Below are positions 1 to 7,111 of a DNA stretch of 33,317 bases, piece after piece; position 1 is the first letter of the stretch, and each line of letters starts with the position of its first letter. Origin of the DNA: Candidatus Roizmanbacteria bacterium (lineage in GTDB: Bacteria > Patescibacteriota > Microgenomatia > UBA1406 > GWC2-37-13); contig CABIKN020000056.1 in NCBI GenBank assembly GCA_902200405.1, forward strand, positions 1-33,317, in the 5' to 3' direction. The translations under genes were made by a program, and so were the position numbers. The notes beneath the pieces were generated by a model. That model worked only from the letters and a program-made list of their open reading frames with translations. It was not told the origin of the DNA and did not search any database.

Positions 1-466
1 TTCGGTAAAGTCAGTAAAAACAACTCTTCCTAATTGGCTCGACTCTTCATCTGATAATTTTTTAATCAGGTTGACTCTCGATCCTAAAAATGACAGGATA
101 TTGTCAATTCCGCCTTTAAATTTTTTTACAATTGACCGCTTTAAATTTAATCCCCACTTTTTAAGCAGAGGTAATAATTTTTTGTGGTTAATTATTACTC
201 CTTGTTTTTTAAGCTCTGGGATTAGTCTCCTGTATCCGTAGGCGGGATTATCCTCAATAACCTTAATGACTTTTTGTTTCAGGTCATCTTCCTCCAATTC
301 TTTTTTCCTAATTGTTAAAGTGCGGGAGCGTATATGGTAATAGTAACTTGATTTTAAAACCTCCAAAACCCTACAACAGAAATTTAGACCGTACTCTCTT
401 TTAAACTTTAAAATGAGCCTAAATTTATCAGATATTGTTAACCCACACTCCCCAAGAATTTTTTTA
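1..466 (-). CDS. IS3-family transposase OrfB (DDE integrase), partial, read by -1 frameshift
   Basis: This frame has no usable start of its own. It joins OrfA one base back at the run of seven A residues on the minus strand (459-465) and then stays open to base 1. The translation after the junction runs ILGECGLTISDKF, and later contains NPAYGYRRLIPELKKQG, the usual HTH_21-type segment of IS3 OrfB proteins. Just before the window edge it reads VVFTDFTE, where the Asp fits the first D of the DDE catalytic triad. In the family this protein cuts and joins the IS ends, made as an OrfAB fusion by programmed -1 frameshifting. The rest of the catalytic domain, including the second Asp and the Glu, is outside the window, so activity cannot be judged. 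Confidence 0.8.
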
Positions 467-731
467 AAAGTTCTATCTCAATTTCTTTCTTACCGATCAT
501 CCGTGTCAAATCTTCAATCTTCTTTTGTGATTCATCAGATTTCCTTTCTTCAAATATTCCAGGACCTTTTTCCTCGAATTGTTTTTTCCATCTGGGAAAC
601 AATGTTGGGTGAAACCCATAAAGTCGGGCAACCTCTCCAACCGCTTTTCCTTTAATTACTTCCATTACCGCCTGAAATTTAACTACCGAGGAATACCCCT
701 TCCTCGTGGGTTTTTTGGTTATGTTATCCAT
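438..731 (-). CDS. IS3-family transposase OrfA (HTH)
   Basis: A 97-residue protein of the HTH_Tnp_1 kind: FQAVMEVIKGKAVGEVARLYG (residues about 19-39) is the helix-turn-helix that binds the terminal repeats, and the C-terminal third (SQKKIEDLTRMIGKKEIEIE) is the leucine-zipper-like coiled coil that carries into OrfAB. It overlaps OrfB in the -1 frame at an A7 slippery run, the normal arrangement for IS3 elements. The ATG lies about 75 bases inside the proposed IS end, also normal. The family is clear; the exact IS3 subgroup is not. Confidence 0.88.
   Translation of the reverse strand: MDNITKKPTRKGYSSVVKFQAVMEVIKGKAVGEVARLYGFHPTLFPRWKKQFEEKGPGIFEERKSDESQKKIEDLTRMIGKKEIEIELLKKFLGSVG
459..465 (-). 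promoter_or_regulatory. A7 slippery heptamer for -1 frameshift between OrfA and OrfB
   Basis: The minus strand reads CTTTTAAAAAAATTC. In the OrfA frame this is CTT TTA AAA AAA TTC. One base back gives ATT CTT GGG and the OrfB frame, which is open to the window edge. A AAA AAA(G/A) is the usual slip site of IS3-family elements. Confidence 0.75.
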
Positions 732-804
732 ATATTTATTCTATCGAAGAATCGTCCTGAAGAAGATCAAAATCTAGACTAGGTAGTGGTACAGTTTTTT
801 GGGT

Positions 805-1287
805 TCATATCCGAGCAAAGATGACACCGGCATTGATAACTGGTTTATTTTTGATCACTTTCCAGATTTTTTCTTTAATTTTTTTTTCAAAATTATCAAA
901 AATAAACCATTCAAAAAAAAGAACTTCCATGCCTAGAGGAACGACCCGAAAAGTATTTTTATCTTTATTAAAAACGTCAGTAATATCTTCCTGAAAAATA
1001 GTATCTCCACCGTCTATAAAAAGAATTTGATCATATTTATTTTTACTTAAAAACTTTCCGGCATCAAAAAATCTTTTATTAACGATATGATATTTTTTTA
1101 TTCCCTTAAATAAAATTACTTTCTCTTTGAGTAACTTTGTCTTTTGAAAATTATTCAGACCATAGTCAATAACTACAACATCAATGTTTTTAAGATCGAC
1201 ATTCTTTTTTAGTGATTTGATCCAATGATTGGTTAGAAAATCTCCACTCTTTTCATTTGAGCAAGTAATAATGACGTTTTTCAACAT
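805..1287 (-). pseudogene. Glycosyltransferase-like protein truncated by the IS
   Basis: About 160 residues remain. An Rossmann-like start (LKNVIITCSNEKSGDFLTNHW) is followed by YDQILFIDGGDTIFQEDI, which looks like the nucleotide-sugar/metal-binding D-x-D region of small glycosyltransferases. The remnant ends in PVINAGVIFARI, a segment that in such enzymes precedes further conserved sequence. The stop TGA coincides with the TGA of the proposed IS terminus, so the IS itself seems to supply the stop. Start: a TTG at 1296 is possible, but ATG at 1287 sits 5 bases after the murI stop and is preferred. It is the last gene of the hflX-murI run. Family assignment is by motif only; substrate unknown and the gene is probably inactive. 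Confidence 0.6.
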
Positions 1288-1292
1288 GTTAT

Positions 1293-2090
1293 TCAAAATA
1301 ATATTTTTTCTAATTTTCCAGGAAATTTTCCGTCAAAAAAAATATTGACGGTCTTTTCGGTTTGAGGAGTTATGTCAGTGAAATAAAAATGACGGGTCGG
1401 GTTTTTTGAATTTCCTAAAACATTTTTTTCTTTCAATAAATTAATTAACTGTTTTGTAGTTGGTATTGCCGGATCAATAATTTTTACGTCTTGTCCAACC
1501 ACATCTTGAATGATATTTTTCAATATTGGGTAGTGAGTACAACCTAGTATTAAGGTATCAATTTTTTTATCTTGGAAATATTGTAAATATTCTTGAACAA
1601 TTATTTTTGTTGCTGGGTGAGAAATAAAGCCTTCTTCTGCCAGCGGGACGAGTAGGGGGCATGATTGAGAAAAAACCACTGTTTTTCCATCAAGTTTTTT
1701 TATTTCCAGCTCATAACTATTGCTATTTATAGTTGCCCTTGTCCCGATGATGCCGATATTTTTTGTTTTCAAATTATTCACAACTTTATTAACAGTTGGT
1801 TTAATAACTCCAATGACTGGAACAGAAGAAAGTTTTTGTAATTCCGGTAAGCAAGTGGCCGAAATGGTATTACAGGCAACAACGATGGCTTTAACATTTT
1901 TACCAATAAGAAATCTTACTAATTCAAAAGCAAACTTTGTTATTGTCTCCCTATTTCTGACGCCGTAAGGAACGCGGGCCGTGTCTCCCAAATAAATAAT
2001 ATTTTCATTAGGTAAGGATCTGATTATTTCTTTGGCAACAGTAAGTCCACCAATTCCCGAATCACAGATTCCTATGGGGAGATCATTCAT
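1293..2090 (-). CDS. murI: Glutamate racemase
   Basis: Converts L-glutamate to D-glutamate for peptidoglycan stem peptides, in the cytoplasm. The 265-residue length is normal. Key motifs are all present: IGICDSGIGGLTVAKEI near the N-terminus, GDTARVPYG, VVACNTISA with the first catalytic Cys (about residue 73), and LILGCTHYPIL with the second catalytic Cys (about residue 184). Its ATG overlaps the hflX stop as ATGA (2087-2090), indicating translational coupling. A lone D-Glu enzyme implies the cell still makes or remodels peptidoglycan. Confidence 0.97.
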   Translation of the reverse strand: MNDLPIGICDSGIGGLTVAKEIIRSLPNENIIYLGDTARVPYGVRNRETITKFAFELVRFLIGKNVKAIVVACNTISATCLPELQKLSSVPVIGVIKPTVNKVVNNLKTKNIGIIGTRATINSNSYELEIKKLDGKTVVFSQSCPLLVPLAEEGFISHPATKIIVQEYLQYFQDKKIDTLILGCTHYPILKNIIQDVVGQDVKIIDPAIPTTKQLINLLKEKNVLGNSKNPTRHFYFTDITPQTEKTVNIFFDGKFPGKLEKILF

Positions 2091-3202
2091 AGTTGTTTTT
2101 CTACCTCAGTTAATAGTTTATTAATTCCATAATCAGTGGTCACGGAAATATATTGTGGAGAATTGAGAGCGTAAGCTTTATTAATTTTTTTTAATAACTC
2201 CTCTGCATTTCCTTTGAATGCATCGATCTTATTAAATACATAAATTATTTTTTTAGAATGAACCTCAAGTTCCCTTAAAATTATATTAACGATAGCAATT
2301 TTTTGATCCATTTCCGGGTCTTTAATATCGATGACGTGCAGAATAATATCAGCATTGATTGATTCAAGTAGTGTTGACTTGAATGATTCAATAAGGGATG
2401 GTGGGAGATCTTTAATAAAACCAATTGTGTCAGAGATTGTCACTTCTTTTTTTAAACTGGGGAGGTAAAGTTTTCCGGTGACACTATCTAAAGTGACAAA
2501 CAGAGCATTATCAACGACTTTATCTCTTTTGGTTAAATAATTGAATAAAGAAGTTTTCCCGGCGTTGGTATAGCCGACGATAGAAATACTTTGAATATTA
2601 TTAAATTTTCTTCTCTCGATCTGCAGTTGGTGTTGTAGAGATAATTTATTTAATTCCTCTTTTTTGAGTCGTATTTGAGTTCGAAAATGGCGCTTCATTA
2701 TCTCAATGTTGGTTTCACCCTGTCCTTTTGTGTTAGTGCCGCCGCCTCCCTGACGGGAAAAATAATCCTCACCTAAGTTGTAAATTCTCGGTCCCATGTG
2801 ATGCATGCGGGCCAGTTCGATCTGCAGTTTTGCCTCAGCTGTATGGGCGTGTTTATCAAAAATATTTAAGATCAGGTCAAACCGGTCCCAGACTTGAATA
2901 TCCGGCCGATCATTCCATATATATTGGGTAAGGTTAAATAAAACGCTTGGATTAACGATGGCGTTGACAACAACAATATCGATTTTTTGTTTATTGACAA
3001 TGCCAACTAATTCTTCTACTTTTCCACGACCAATAAAAGTAGCTTTATCAGGACGTGTCCGATGTTGGATTACGTCAACCACATCAATTCCGTGATATGT
3101 AGAGACCAAAGATTTTATCTCTTCAAGATTTCGCTTAGCTTCCTCAATCTTTTGATAAGGATTAACTACATCGACGATGACAACCCTTTTTAGCTTTGAC
3201 AT
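2087..3202 (-). CDS. hflX: Ribosome-associated GTPase HflX
   Basis: Splits or rescues stalled ribosomes in the families studied. 371 residues, slightly shorter than the E. coli protein. The N-terminal HflX domain includes IQHRTRPDKATFIGRGKVEEL and the glycine-rich turn SRQGGGGTNTKGQGETNIE before the coiled linker. The G domain follows: G1 GYTNAGKTSLFN, G3 DTIGFIKDLP, G4 NKID, G5-like SVTTD near the C-terminus. It is the first gene of the leftward hflX-murI-glycosyltransferase run. The ATG at 3202 is preceded 9 bases upstream by TATAAT with no Shine-Dalgarno, so a leaderless message is likely. tRNA-Tyr is divergent from it, 72 bases away. Confidence 0.96.
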   Translation of the reverse strand: MSKLKRVVIVDVVNPYQKIEEAKRNLEEIKSLVSTYHGIDVVDVIQHRTRPDKATFIGRGKVEELVGIVNKQKIDIVVVNAIVNPSVLFNLTQYIWNDRPDIQVWDRFDLILNIFDKHAHTAEAKLQIELARMHHMGPRIYNLGEDYFSRQGGGGTNTKGQGETNIEIMKRHFRTQIRLKKEELNKLSLQHQLQIERRKFNNIQSISIVGYTNAGKTSLFNYLTKRDKVVDNALFVTLDSVTGKLYLPSLKKEVTISDTIGFIKDLPPSLIESFKSTLLESINADIILHVIDIKDPEMDQKIAIVNIILRELEVHSKKIIYVFNKIDAFKGNAEELLKKINKAYALNSPQYISVTTDYGINKLLTEVEKQL

Positions 3203-3211
3203 TTATAGCAA

Positions 3212-3217
3212 ATTATA
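3212..3217 (-). promoter_or_regulatory. -10 box (TATAAT) of hflX, leaderless arrangement
   Basis: The minus strand reads TATAATTTGCTATAAATG, with a perfect TATAAT 9 bases before the hflX ATG, so transcription would start at or next to the start codon. No convincing -35 was seen. Confidence 0.6.
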
Positions 3218-3219
3218 CT

Positions 3220-4836
3220 CTAAATAATATTTTTGCCGCAAATAACAAACATTTTTTGATAAAATGGAAAGATACCAGAGGTACCCAAGTGGCCAACGGG
3301 GGCAGACTGTAAATCTGCTGGGTTTTCCCTTCGAAGGTTCGAATCCTTCCCTCTGGACACATTAGAACGATACTCGGGAATAAGCAAGACATCATATGGC
3401 TTTTGGTAAGTCCAGACAAGCTTTCCTTCTTTTAGCTTGAGGTTCCAACCGACTTTTTGCACCGCTTTTCTTTTTTCATCCAACAACTTTGATTCAATCA
3501 TTTTTCGTGCGTAATAGGCTGTATCAAAAAAATCTACTGCAAGTTCCAACCAATTACGCTGATTATGAACAGCGTTATCTATCTTCTCTTGAATGGCGTT
3601 TTGTTCATTAATAATCTTGTCTTTTTTCTCTTGAAATTCTTCAGCTGTTATTTCTTCTTTGGCTCTCATCTTAAAATATCCATCCAGTTCATCTTGCTTT
3701 TTTTGATAACTTGTCTGTAGATTTATTGAGATAAGCTTTCTTTGTTTTGCTTCACTTTCATATTTTGCTTGAAGTAATTCAACCCCTAATTTCCAAGTTT
3801 CCTCATCTATCCTGACTGCTTCCAACTTTTCTACTATTTCCGCTTCCAAGTCCTCAAGGGTAGTTCCTTTTTCAAGACAATGACCACATCGTCTACTTGA
3901 ACGAGCATAGGTATACTCTGCATCCCTATCAGTTTTTTTGTAATGCTTAGTTTTGGTTTCAAAGACAATAGAAGCTCCACATTCACAACCGCATTTTAAC
4001 AGAGTAGCATAGGCCCAACTATTCTTTTGTTTTTTAGGCTTGGCTCGGTTATGTAAAACATCTTGAACCATATCAAAAAGTGATTTTGAAATTAAGACTT
4101 CGTAATTTCCTTTATGTAATTCACCCCCGTGACGATACCAACCATAATAAGTAGGATTTGATAAGATTTTTTGAAGGTGGGATTTACCTATCGGTTTTCC
4201 TTTCTTTGTTTTTAATCCCCATTTATTTATTAGCTCTGCCATTGTGCCAAGTGAATATTTGCCGGTTGAATATTCTTCAAATATTTTTATAACTATTGGT
4301 GCTTCATTAGAATCAATAATAATATTGGGATTACCATTTACTTTTTCGTTGCTATATCCTAAGGGAGCCCAACCACAGTATTCACCCCTTAAATATTTCT
4401 GTCGGTTTCCTCTTTTGATATTGTCACTTAAATCGTCAGAATATTTTGTTGACATTCCAAATTCCAAACTCATAAAAAATTTATCGTCTCCGGTATTTCT
4501 ATATTGTTTATGGGGAGTATCAACTTGTTTGATGATTCCGTCCGTAATAAGTTGTAAAAAATTTCCTCCGTCTTTATGATTCCTGGCTACTCGGTTAATC
4601 TGCCAAACTAAAACAGCATTTGCTTCTCCGGCTTCAATCTTTTTAATCATTTCGTTAAAAATTTCTCTTCCAGGCTTACGAGCAGATTTGCTTTCTGTAA
4701 GTATATTAACAATATGGAGATTACATTTTGAAGCATATTCTTTAAGCTCTCTTAACTGTGCATCAATAGAAAGGATTTGTCTCTTTTCATCTTCTTCTGA
4801 TTTCCTACAATAAATAAAATGCCTTAGCTTTTCCAT
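3220..4836 (-). CDS. Large serine recombinase whose C-terminus is antisense to tRNA-Tyr
   Basis: Site-specific recombinase of the large serine (resolvase/invertase fold) family, which cuts DNA through a 5'-phosphoserine. About 538 residues from ATG 4836. Resolvase domain: YCRKSEEDE with catalytic Ser13, then GEANAVLVWQINRVARN with the conserved Arg residues. Recombinase domain: PLGYSNEK and SNPTYYGWYRHGGE. Zinc ribbon: CGCECG ... RRCGHC. Then a coiled coil (about residues 375-430). The last ~45 residues (about 494 onward) are read through the antisense strand of tRNA-Tyr and into the hflX side, ending at 3220. A GTG at 4860 would add 8 residues, but it lies in a structured leader. This is probably the integrase of an element inserted at the tRNA 3' end. 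Its N-terminal half clearly resembles the recombinase at 31311-32900. Confidence 0.9.
   Translation of the reverse strand: MEKLRHFIYCRKSEEDEKRQILSIDAQLRELKEYASKCNLHIVNILTESKSARKPGREIFNEMIKKIEAGEANAVLVWQINRVARNHKDGGNFLQLITDGIIKQVDTPHKQYRNTGDDKFFMSLEFGMSTKYSDDLSDNIKRGNRQKYLRGEYCGWAPLGYSNEKVNGNPNIIIDSNEAPIVIKIFEEYSTGKYSLGTMAELINKWGLKTKKGKPIGKSHLQKILSNPTYYGWYRHGGELHKGNYEVLISKSLFDMVQDVLHNRAKPKKQKNSWAYATLLKCGCECGASIVFETKTKHYKKTDRDAEYTYARSSRRCGHCLEKGTTLEDLEAEIVEKLEAVRIDEETWKLGVELLQAKYESEAKQRKLISINLQTSYQKKQDELDGYFKMRAKEEITAEEFQEKKDKIINEQNAIQEKIDNAVHNQRNWLELAVDFFDTAYYARKMIESKLLDEKRKAVQKVGWNLKLKEGKLVWTYQKPYDVLLIPEYRSNVSRGKDSNLRRENPADLQSAPVGHLGTSGIFPFYQKMFVICGKNII
3275..3357 (+). tRNA. tRNA-Tyr (GTA)
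   Basis: Class II tRNA with a long variable arm. The acceptor stem CCAGAGG (3275-3281) pairs with CCTCTGG (3350-3356), discriminator A3357. Anticodon stem GCAGA/TCTGC encloses loop CTGTAAA with anticodon GTA at 3309-3311. The T arm is GAAGGTTCGAATCCTTC. CCA is not encoded (CAC follows). The first pair is C1-G72, whereas bacterial tRNA-Tyr usually has G1-C72. A TAAAAT box (3260-3265) lies 9 bases upstream. Its 3' end is the boundary of the serine recombinase gene on the other strand. Confidence 0.95.
3357..3365. other. Candidate attachment-site core at the tRNA-Tyr 3' end
   Basis: ACACATTAG begins at the tRNA discriminator base. The same 9-mer with one change, ACACCTTAG, lies at the 3' end of tRNA-Leu (31403-31411) beside the second recombinase. 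The shared sequence at both tRNA/recombinase junctions makes it a candidate crossover region. No second copy for this element was found in the window. Confidence 0.4.
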
Positions 4837-4841
4837 ATTAA

Positions 4842-4922
4842 AATGCCCCCGCTGGTGCACTCAGACCGGTTAGGATCTGTCCAACGAGGGCATTAAAAAT
4901 CCCAACCGAATTTCTGAGTGCA
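4842..4922 (-). promoter_or_regulatory. Interlocking alternative stem-loops in the recombinase leader
   Basis: Two inverted repeats interlock just upstream of the recombinase ATG (4836). Stem A pairs 4856-4865 (TGCACTCAGA) with 4913-4922, extended by 4867-4876 with 4899-4908. Stem B pairs 4842-4855 (AATGCCCCCGCTGG) with 4881-4894. The order in the recombinase-sense RNA is A, B, A', B', start codon. The three mismatches are A-C on the plus strand but G-U on the minus strand, so pairing is complete only in recombinase-sense RNA. There is no linker between A' and B', so both stems cannot easily form together: they look like alternatives. B' holds the G-rich stretch nearest the start codon. Confidence 0.6.
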
Positions 4923-4981
4923 ATTTAATTATCTATCTTATTTTAAATAAAATCAACTATCTTTGCCTTTGTTTATGAGTA

Positions 4982-5533
4982 TCATTGATACTTATATTGA
5001 TTCTTTCTTTTTTTGCGAAATTTTAACAGATAAGTAAAATATCCTGCAAAGTTTTGAATATTTTGTTGACCTGTTAATTGAATTCTAAATAAATATTTAA
5101 GAGTCCGATTTAATGCTCTTGGCGTCCAATTCTGTGCAATAAAAAGCCAATGACCAGACTTACTATTAAATTCTTTGAACAATTCTTCTAAAAGAAATGC
5201 TATTTCAATTGGTGAAGTCCTGTAATTAGATTTATTTAACTTTGTGATAATTACTTGTTTACTATGTGTTAACTCAAAAATAACTGTTTGTTTACTACTA
5301 TCATTAGTCATTCCATTAGCATTAGCATTAGCATTTATATTTTTATCTTTATTTATCGGATGAGATTCTGCGACAGCTTCACAGGCAAGGAGCTGATTCC
5401 AAGCGTCAAAGTTTGGATTGTTAGGGTCGTATTCTGCTAAAGGATATTTAGTCATTATTATTTTAATTACCTGTTCAAGTGATAAGGTTTCTCTTATTTC
5501 TTCTTCTCTTGATCTATAGTTTTTAATATTCAT
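4982..5533 (-). CDS. Hypothetical protein of the integrated element
   Basis: Not recognised. 183 residues from ATG 5533; a TTG 9 bases earlier is also open. Seen: a charged N-terminus (SREEEIRETLSLEQVIKII), a low-complexity NANANANG stretch encoded by a TTAGCA hexanucleotide repeat, and a basic C-terminus with NWTPRALNRTLKYLF ... NFAGYFTYLLKFRKKRKNQ. The last part looks like a helical nucleic-acid-binding tail and recalls C-terminal parts of some replication or DnaD-like proteins, but this is only a resemblance. It is the last gene of a leftward run of small genes (4982-6903) beginning next to an XRE repressor. Confidence 0.6.
   Translation of the reverse strand: MNIKNYRSREEEIRETLSLEQVIKIIMTKYPLAEYDPNNPNFDAWNQLLACEAVAESHPINKDKNINANANANGMTNDSSKQTVIFELTHSKQVIITKLNKSNYRTSPIEIAFLLEELFKEFNSKSGHWLFIAQNWTPRALNRTLKYLFRIQLTGQQNIQNFAGYFTYLLKFRKKRKNQYKYQ
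5315..5335. repeat. TTAGCA hexanucleotide repeat inside a coding sequence
   Basis: About three and a half tandem copies of ATTAGC/TTAGCA encode alternating Asn-Ala in the 183-residue hypothetical protein. Multiples of six keep the frame, so copy-number changes would only lengthen or shorten the Asn-Ala run. Confidence 0.7.
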
Positions 5534-5548
5534 ATTTTTCAAAGTAAT

Positions 5549-5779
5549 TTAGTAAGAAAAAATTCTGCTCTTTAGTCTTGATAAAATTTCGTGATACTCT
5601 CTAAGGTTTGCTTGTAAATTACCGAAGAAAAATTGATTAGATAATTTTTGACATTCAATTTTATTTGTAAAAATGAACCAACAAACTTTTCCTTCTCTTT
5701 CTATTCTTTCTAACCCTTGTTCTTTAAGAATTAAAGCACCTGCCTCTGCCAAATCCTTAGTTTTATAGATATTTTCCAT
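5549..5779 (-). CDS. DUF5659-like small protein
   Basis: 76 residues. The pattern YKTKDLAEAGALILKEQGL, then ERIEREGKVCWFIFTNKIECQKL, then FFFGNLQANLREYHEILSRLKSRIF matches the DUF5659 layout as I know it: a 'T.DL..A..L...G' start, a central 'CWF.F' strand and a 'G.....r.y...i..lk..i' tail. The family is small, of unknown function, and frequent in Patescibacteria. It lies 15 bases after the next gene in the run and 15 before the following one, so it is probably co-transcribed. The name rests on memory of the pattern. Confidence 0.7.
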   Translation of the reverse strand: MENIYKTKDLAEAGALILKEQGLERIEREGKVCWFIFTNKIECQKLSNQFFFGNLQANLREYHEILSRLKSRIFSY

Positions 5780-5783
5780 ATTT

Positions 5784-6050
5784 TTATTTCAAATATTCCT
5801 TAATAAAAGCTTTAAAAGCCCAAAATAAATCCTCAATTTTGTTATAAGTTCCAGCATTTTGGGAACCATCAAGATAGATAACTCTGATAGTGATAATAAA
5901 ATCATTTTTTAGGTAAGGTTTAGCTTTGCTCTTAATGAAAAATTGTGTCTTTCTGATCGAAGGGTACATAAAGACCTTCTTTCCGTTTTTATTCAAAATC
6001 AGTCTAACTTTAAGCTTGTTGTAGGTCGTGATTGTTTTTTTCATTTTCAT
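5784..6050 (-). CDS. Hypothetical small protein
   Basis: 88 residues, basic, not recognised. The predicted pattern is mostly beta strand with one C-terminal helix (KIEDLFWAFKAFIKEYL). Two in-frame ATGs (6050 and 6044) give MKMKKTI or MKKTI. Its start overlaps the end of the upstream 66-residue gene by 41 bases and it stops just before the DUF5659-like gene, so the three look like a translationally coupled set. Confidence 0.55.
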   Translation of the reverse strand: MKMKKTITTYNKLKVRLILNKNGKKVFMYPSIRKTQFFIKSKAKPYLKNDFIITIRVIYLDGSQNAGTYNKIEDLFWAFKAFIKEYLK

Positions 6051-6210
6051 ATCTCAATTTAAATTTAATAATGGTTTCCATATAACCGGTCAAATTTTCA
6101 GCAATAATTAATAATTCTTTATCCGTTAATGATTGCTTGTATTTTGGCTTAAATACTTTGCGGATTTTCGCTTTCAAATCTGTTGTTAACCATTGACCTA
6201 TATCCTTCAT
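6010..6210 (-). CDS. Hypothetical small helical protein
   Basis: 66 residues, not recognised. MKDIGQWLTTDLKAKIRKVFKP followed by LTDKELLIIAENLTGYMETII looks like two or three helices. A TATATT box lies 8 bases upstream of the ATG (minus strand, 6219-6224) and there is no Shine-Dalgarno, so this is probably the leaderless first gene of the three-gene set 5549-6210. Confidence 0.55.
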   Translation of the reverse strand: MKDIGQWLTTDLKAKIRKVFKPKYKQSLTDKELLIIAENLTGYMETIIKFKLRYENEKNNHDLQQA

Positions 6211-6218
6211 AGAAAAAG

Positions 6219-6224
6219 AATATA
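6219..6224 (-). promoter_or_regulatory. -10-like box before the 66-residue gene
   Basis: TATATT on the minus strand, 8 bases upstream of the ATG at 6210; same leaderless spacing as many genes here. Confidence 0.4.
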
Positions 6225-6267
6225 AAAGGAGATATTGATTTTTATTGAGTCAATAAAAACATCAATA

Positions 6268-6903
6268 CTATTTCTTCAAGAAGTTAAAAAAATATGGGTC
6301 AATTTCTACGTAGTTTGTTGAAAATTTTAAAAAGTCTTTTAGTCCTGTTTTAAGTTCTATTCTTTGATTTATAGCTTTACACATATTATAAAAATTATTT
6401 TTATATTTATTACTTAATTCTGTATATTCACCTGCCCAAATATCTATACTGACTTTTTTCTTTTGTTTAAAAATCTTCTCTAACAAAGAAATTCTACCCT
6501 TACCGTCATTAAACTTAATTGAAATATCATTAATAAATAGTTCATTATTTTTGAATAAAATTCTTTTTATATCATTTCTGGTAATTATTATTTCTTTTGT
6601 ATTTTGATATGTAAATTTAAGATATTCTTTAAGTTCTTTTAAATTTATATAATCATCGGAATTACAATCTATGAAAAAAACACCACTAACATCGGTTGTT
6701 GGAATATTTGAAAGTAGATACTTTTCAAATAAGGCAGAAATTATAGTTTCGTTTTCATCAGTTCTCTTTATTTGAACAATACTATATTCTTTCAGATCGC
6801 ATTTAAATTCAATATCCTTTAAAATATTTTCAAGTAAAACTATCTTTTCTTTAGGAAATATTTGAAGAAACATTTTAATATTCTTTTTATTTTGCATATT
6901 CAT
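6268..6903 (-). CDS. Hypothetical protein with possible C-terminal winged-helix domain
   Basis: 211 residues, family not recognised. The N-terminal ~125 residues look alpha/beta, somewhat like a degenerate receiver or sensor fold (GVFFIDCNSDDYINLKELKEY). From about residue 130, GKGRISLLEKIFKQKKKVSIDIWAG ... NMCKAINQRIELKTGLKDFLKF ends in NYVEIDPYFFNFL. The spacing resembles the winged-helix output domain of OmpR-type regulators, where a long helix is followed by a wing ending in Y.L. A regulatory role is inference. TAAAAT lies 9 bases upstream of ATG 6903. Confidence 0.55.
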   Translation of the reverse strand: MNMQNKKNIKMFLQIFPKEKIVLLENILKDIEFKCDLKEYSIVQIKRTDENETIISALFEKYLLSNIPTTDVSGVFFIDCNSDDYINLKELKEYLKFTYQNTKEIIITRNDIKRILFKNNELFINDISIKFNDGKGRISLLEKIFKQKKKVSIDIWAGEYTELSNKYKNNFYNMCKAINQRIELKTGLKDFLKFSTNYVEIDPYFFNFLKK

Positions 6904-7111
6904 ATAACTAATATTTTATCATTTTAGCTTGTTATTATCCTATATTTTTTGCATAAGTATGGAGATGGGTATACATATTAACAACAAGATAAAATACCCC
7001 CACCCTTGCTGTCCAGCCCCCCCGTATGTTTTTAGTCTACCCACCCATAATAGAAATAGTTATTTTTTATAATGCAGTATAAAGAAGATTGCCTACCTAC
7101 AAAACAGGAAA
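6904..7111. other. Intergenic stretch with G-rich tract on the minus strand
   Basis: No gene seen in these 208 bases. The minus strand has runs of 7, 3 and 5 G (7023-6997, GGGGGGG ... GGGTGGGGG), striking in so AT-rich a context and able in principle to form a G-quadruplex. It lies about 95 bases upstream of the leftward gene at 6903. A TAAAAT box (6913-6918) precedes that gene. Confidence 0.45.

Larger units (their letters stand above)
1..807 (-). mobile_element. IS3-family insertion sequence, left part only
   Basis: OrfA and the start of OrfB are read leftward and the element runs off the window at base 1. The outer end most likely lies at 807: the minus strand there begins TGAACCCAAAAAACTG, resembling TGAACC-type termini of some IS3 elements, and a coding sequence is interrupted exactly there. 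A second possible end is 793 (TGTACCAC on the minus strand). The right end and target duplication are outside the window, so the boundary is an inference. Confidence 0.75.

Noticed and set aside
3213-3419. Short minus-strand frame overlapping the recombinase tail and tRNA-Tyr
   Set aside because: It lies in another frame of the recombinase 3' end and the antisense tRNA, as is common over tRNA genes.
4842-4922. Leader repeats considered as a true H-type pseudoknot
   Set aside because: There is no nucleotide between A' and B' to cross a 20-pair stem, so both full stems together are sterically unlikely; alternative folding fits better.
5315-5335. Short tandem repeat considered as a CRISPR or iteron array
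   Set aside because: Only 3.5 copies of six bases with no spacers, inside a coding sequence; it is a simple repeat. No CRISPR array was seen anywhere in the window.
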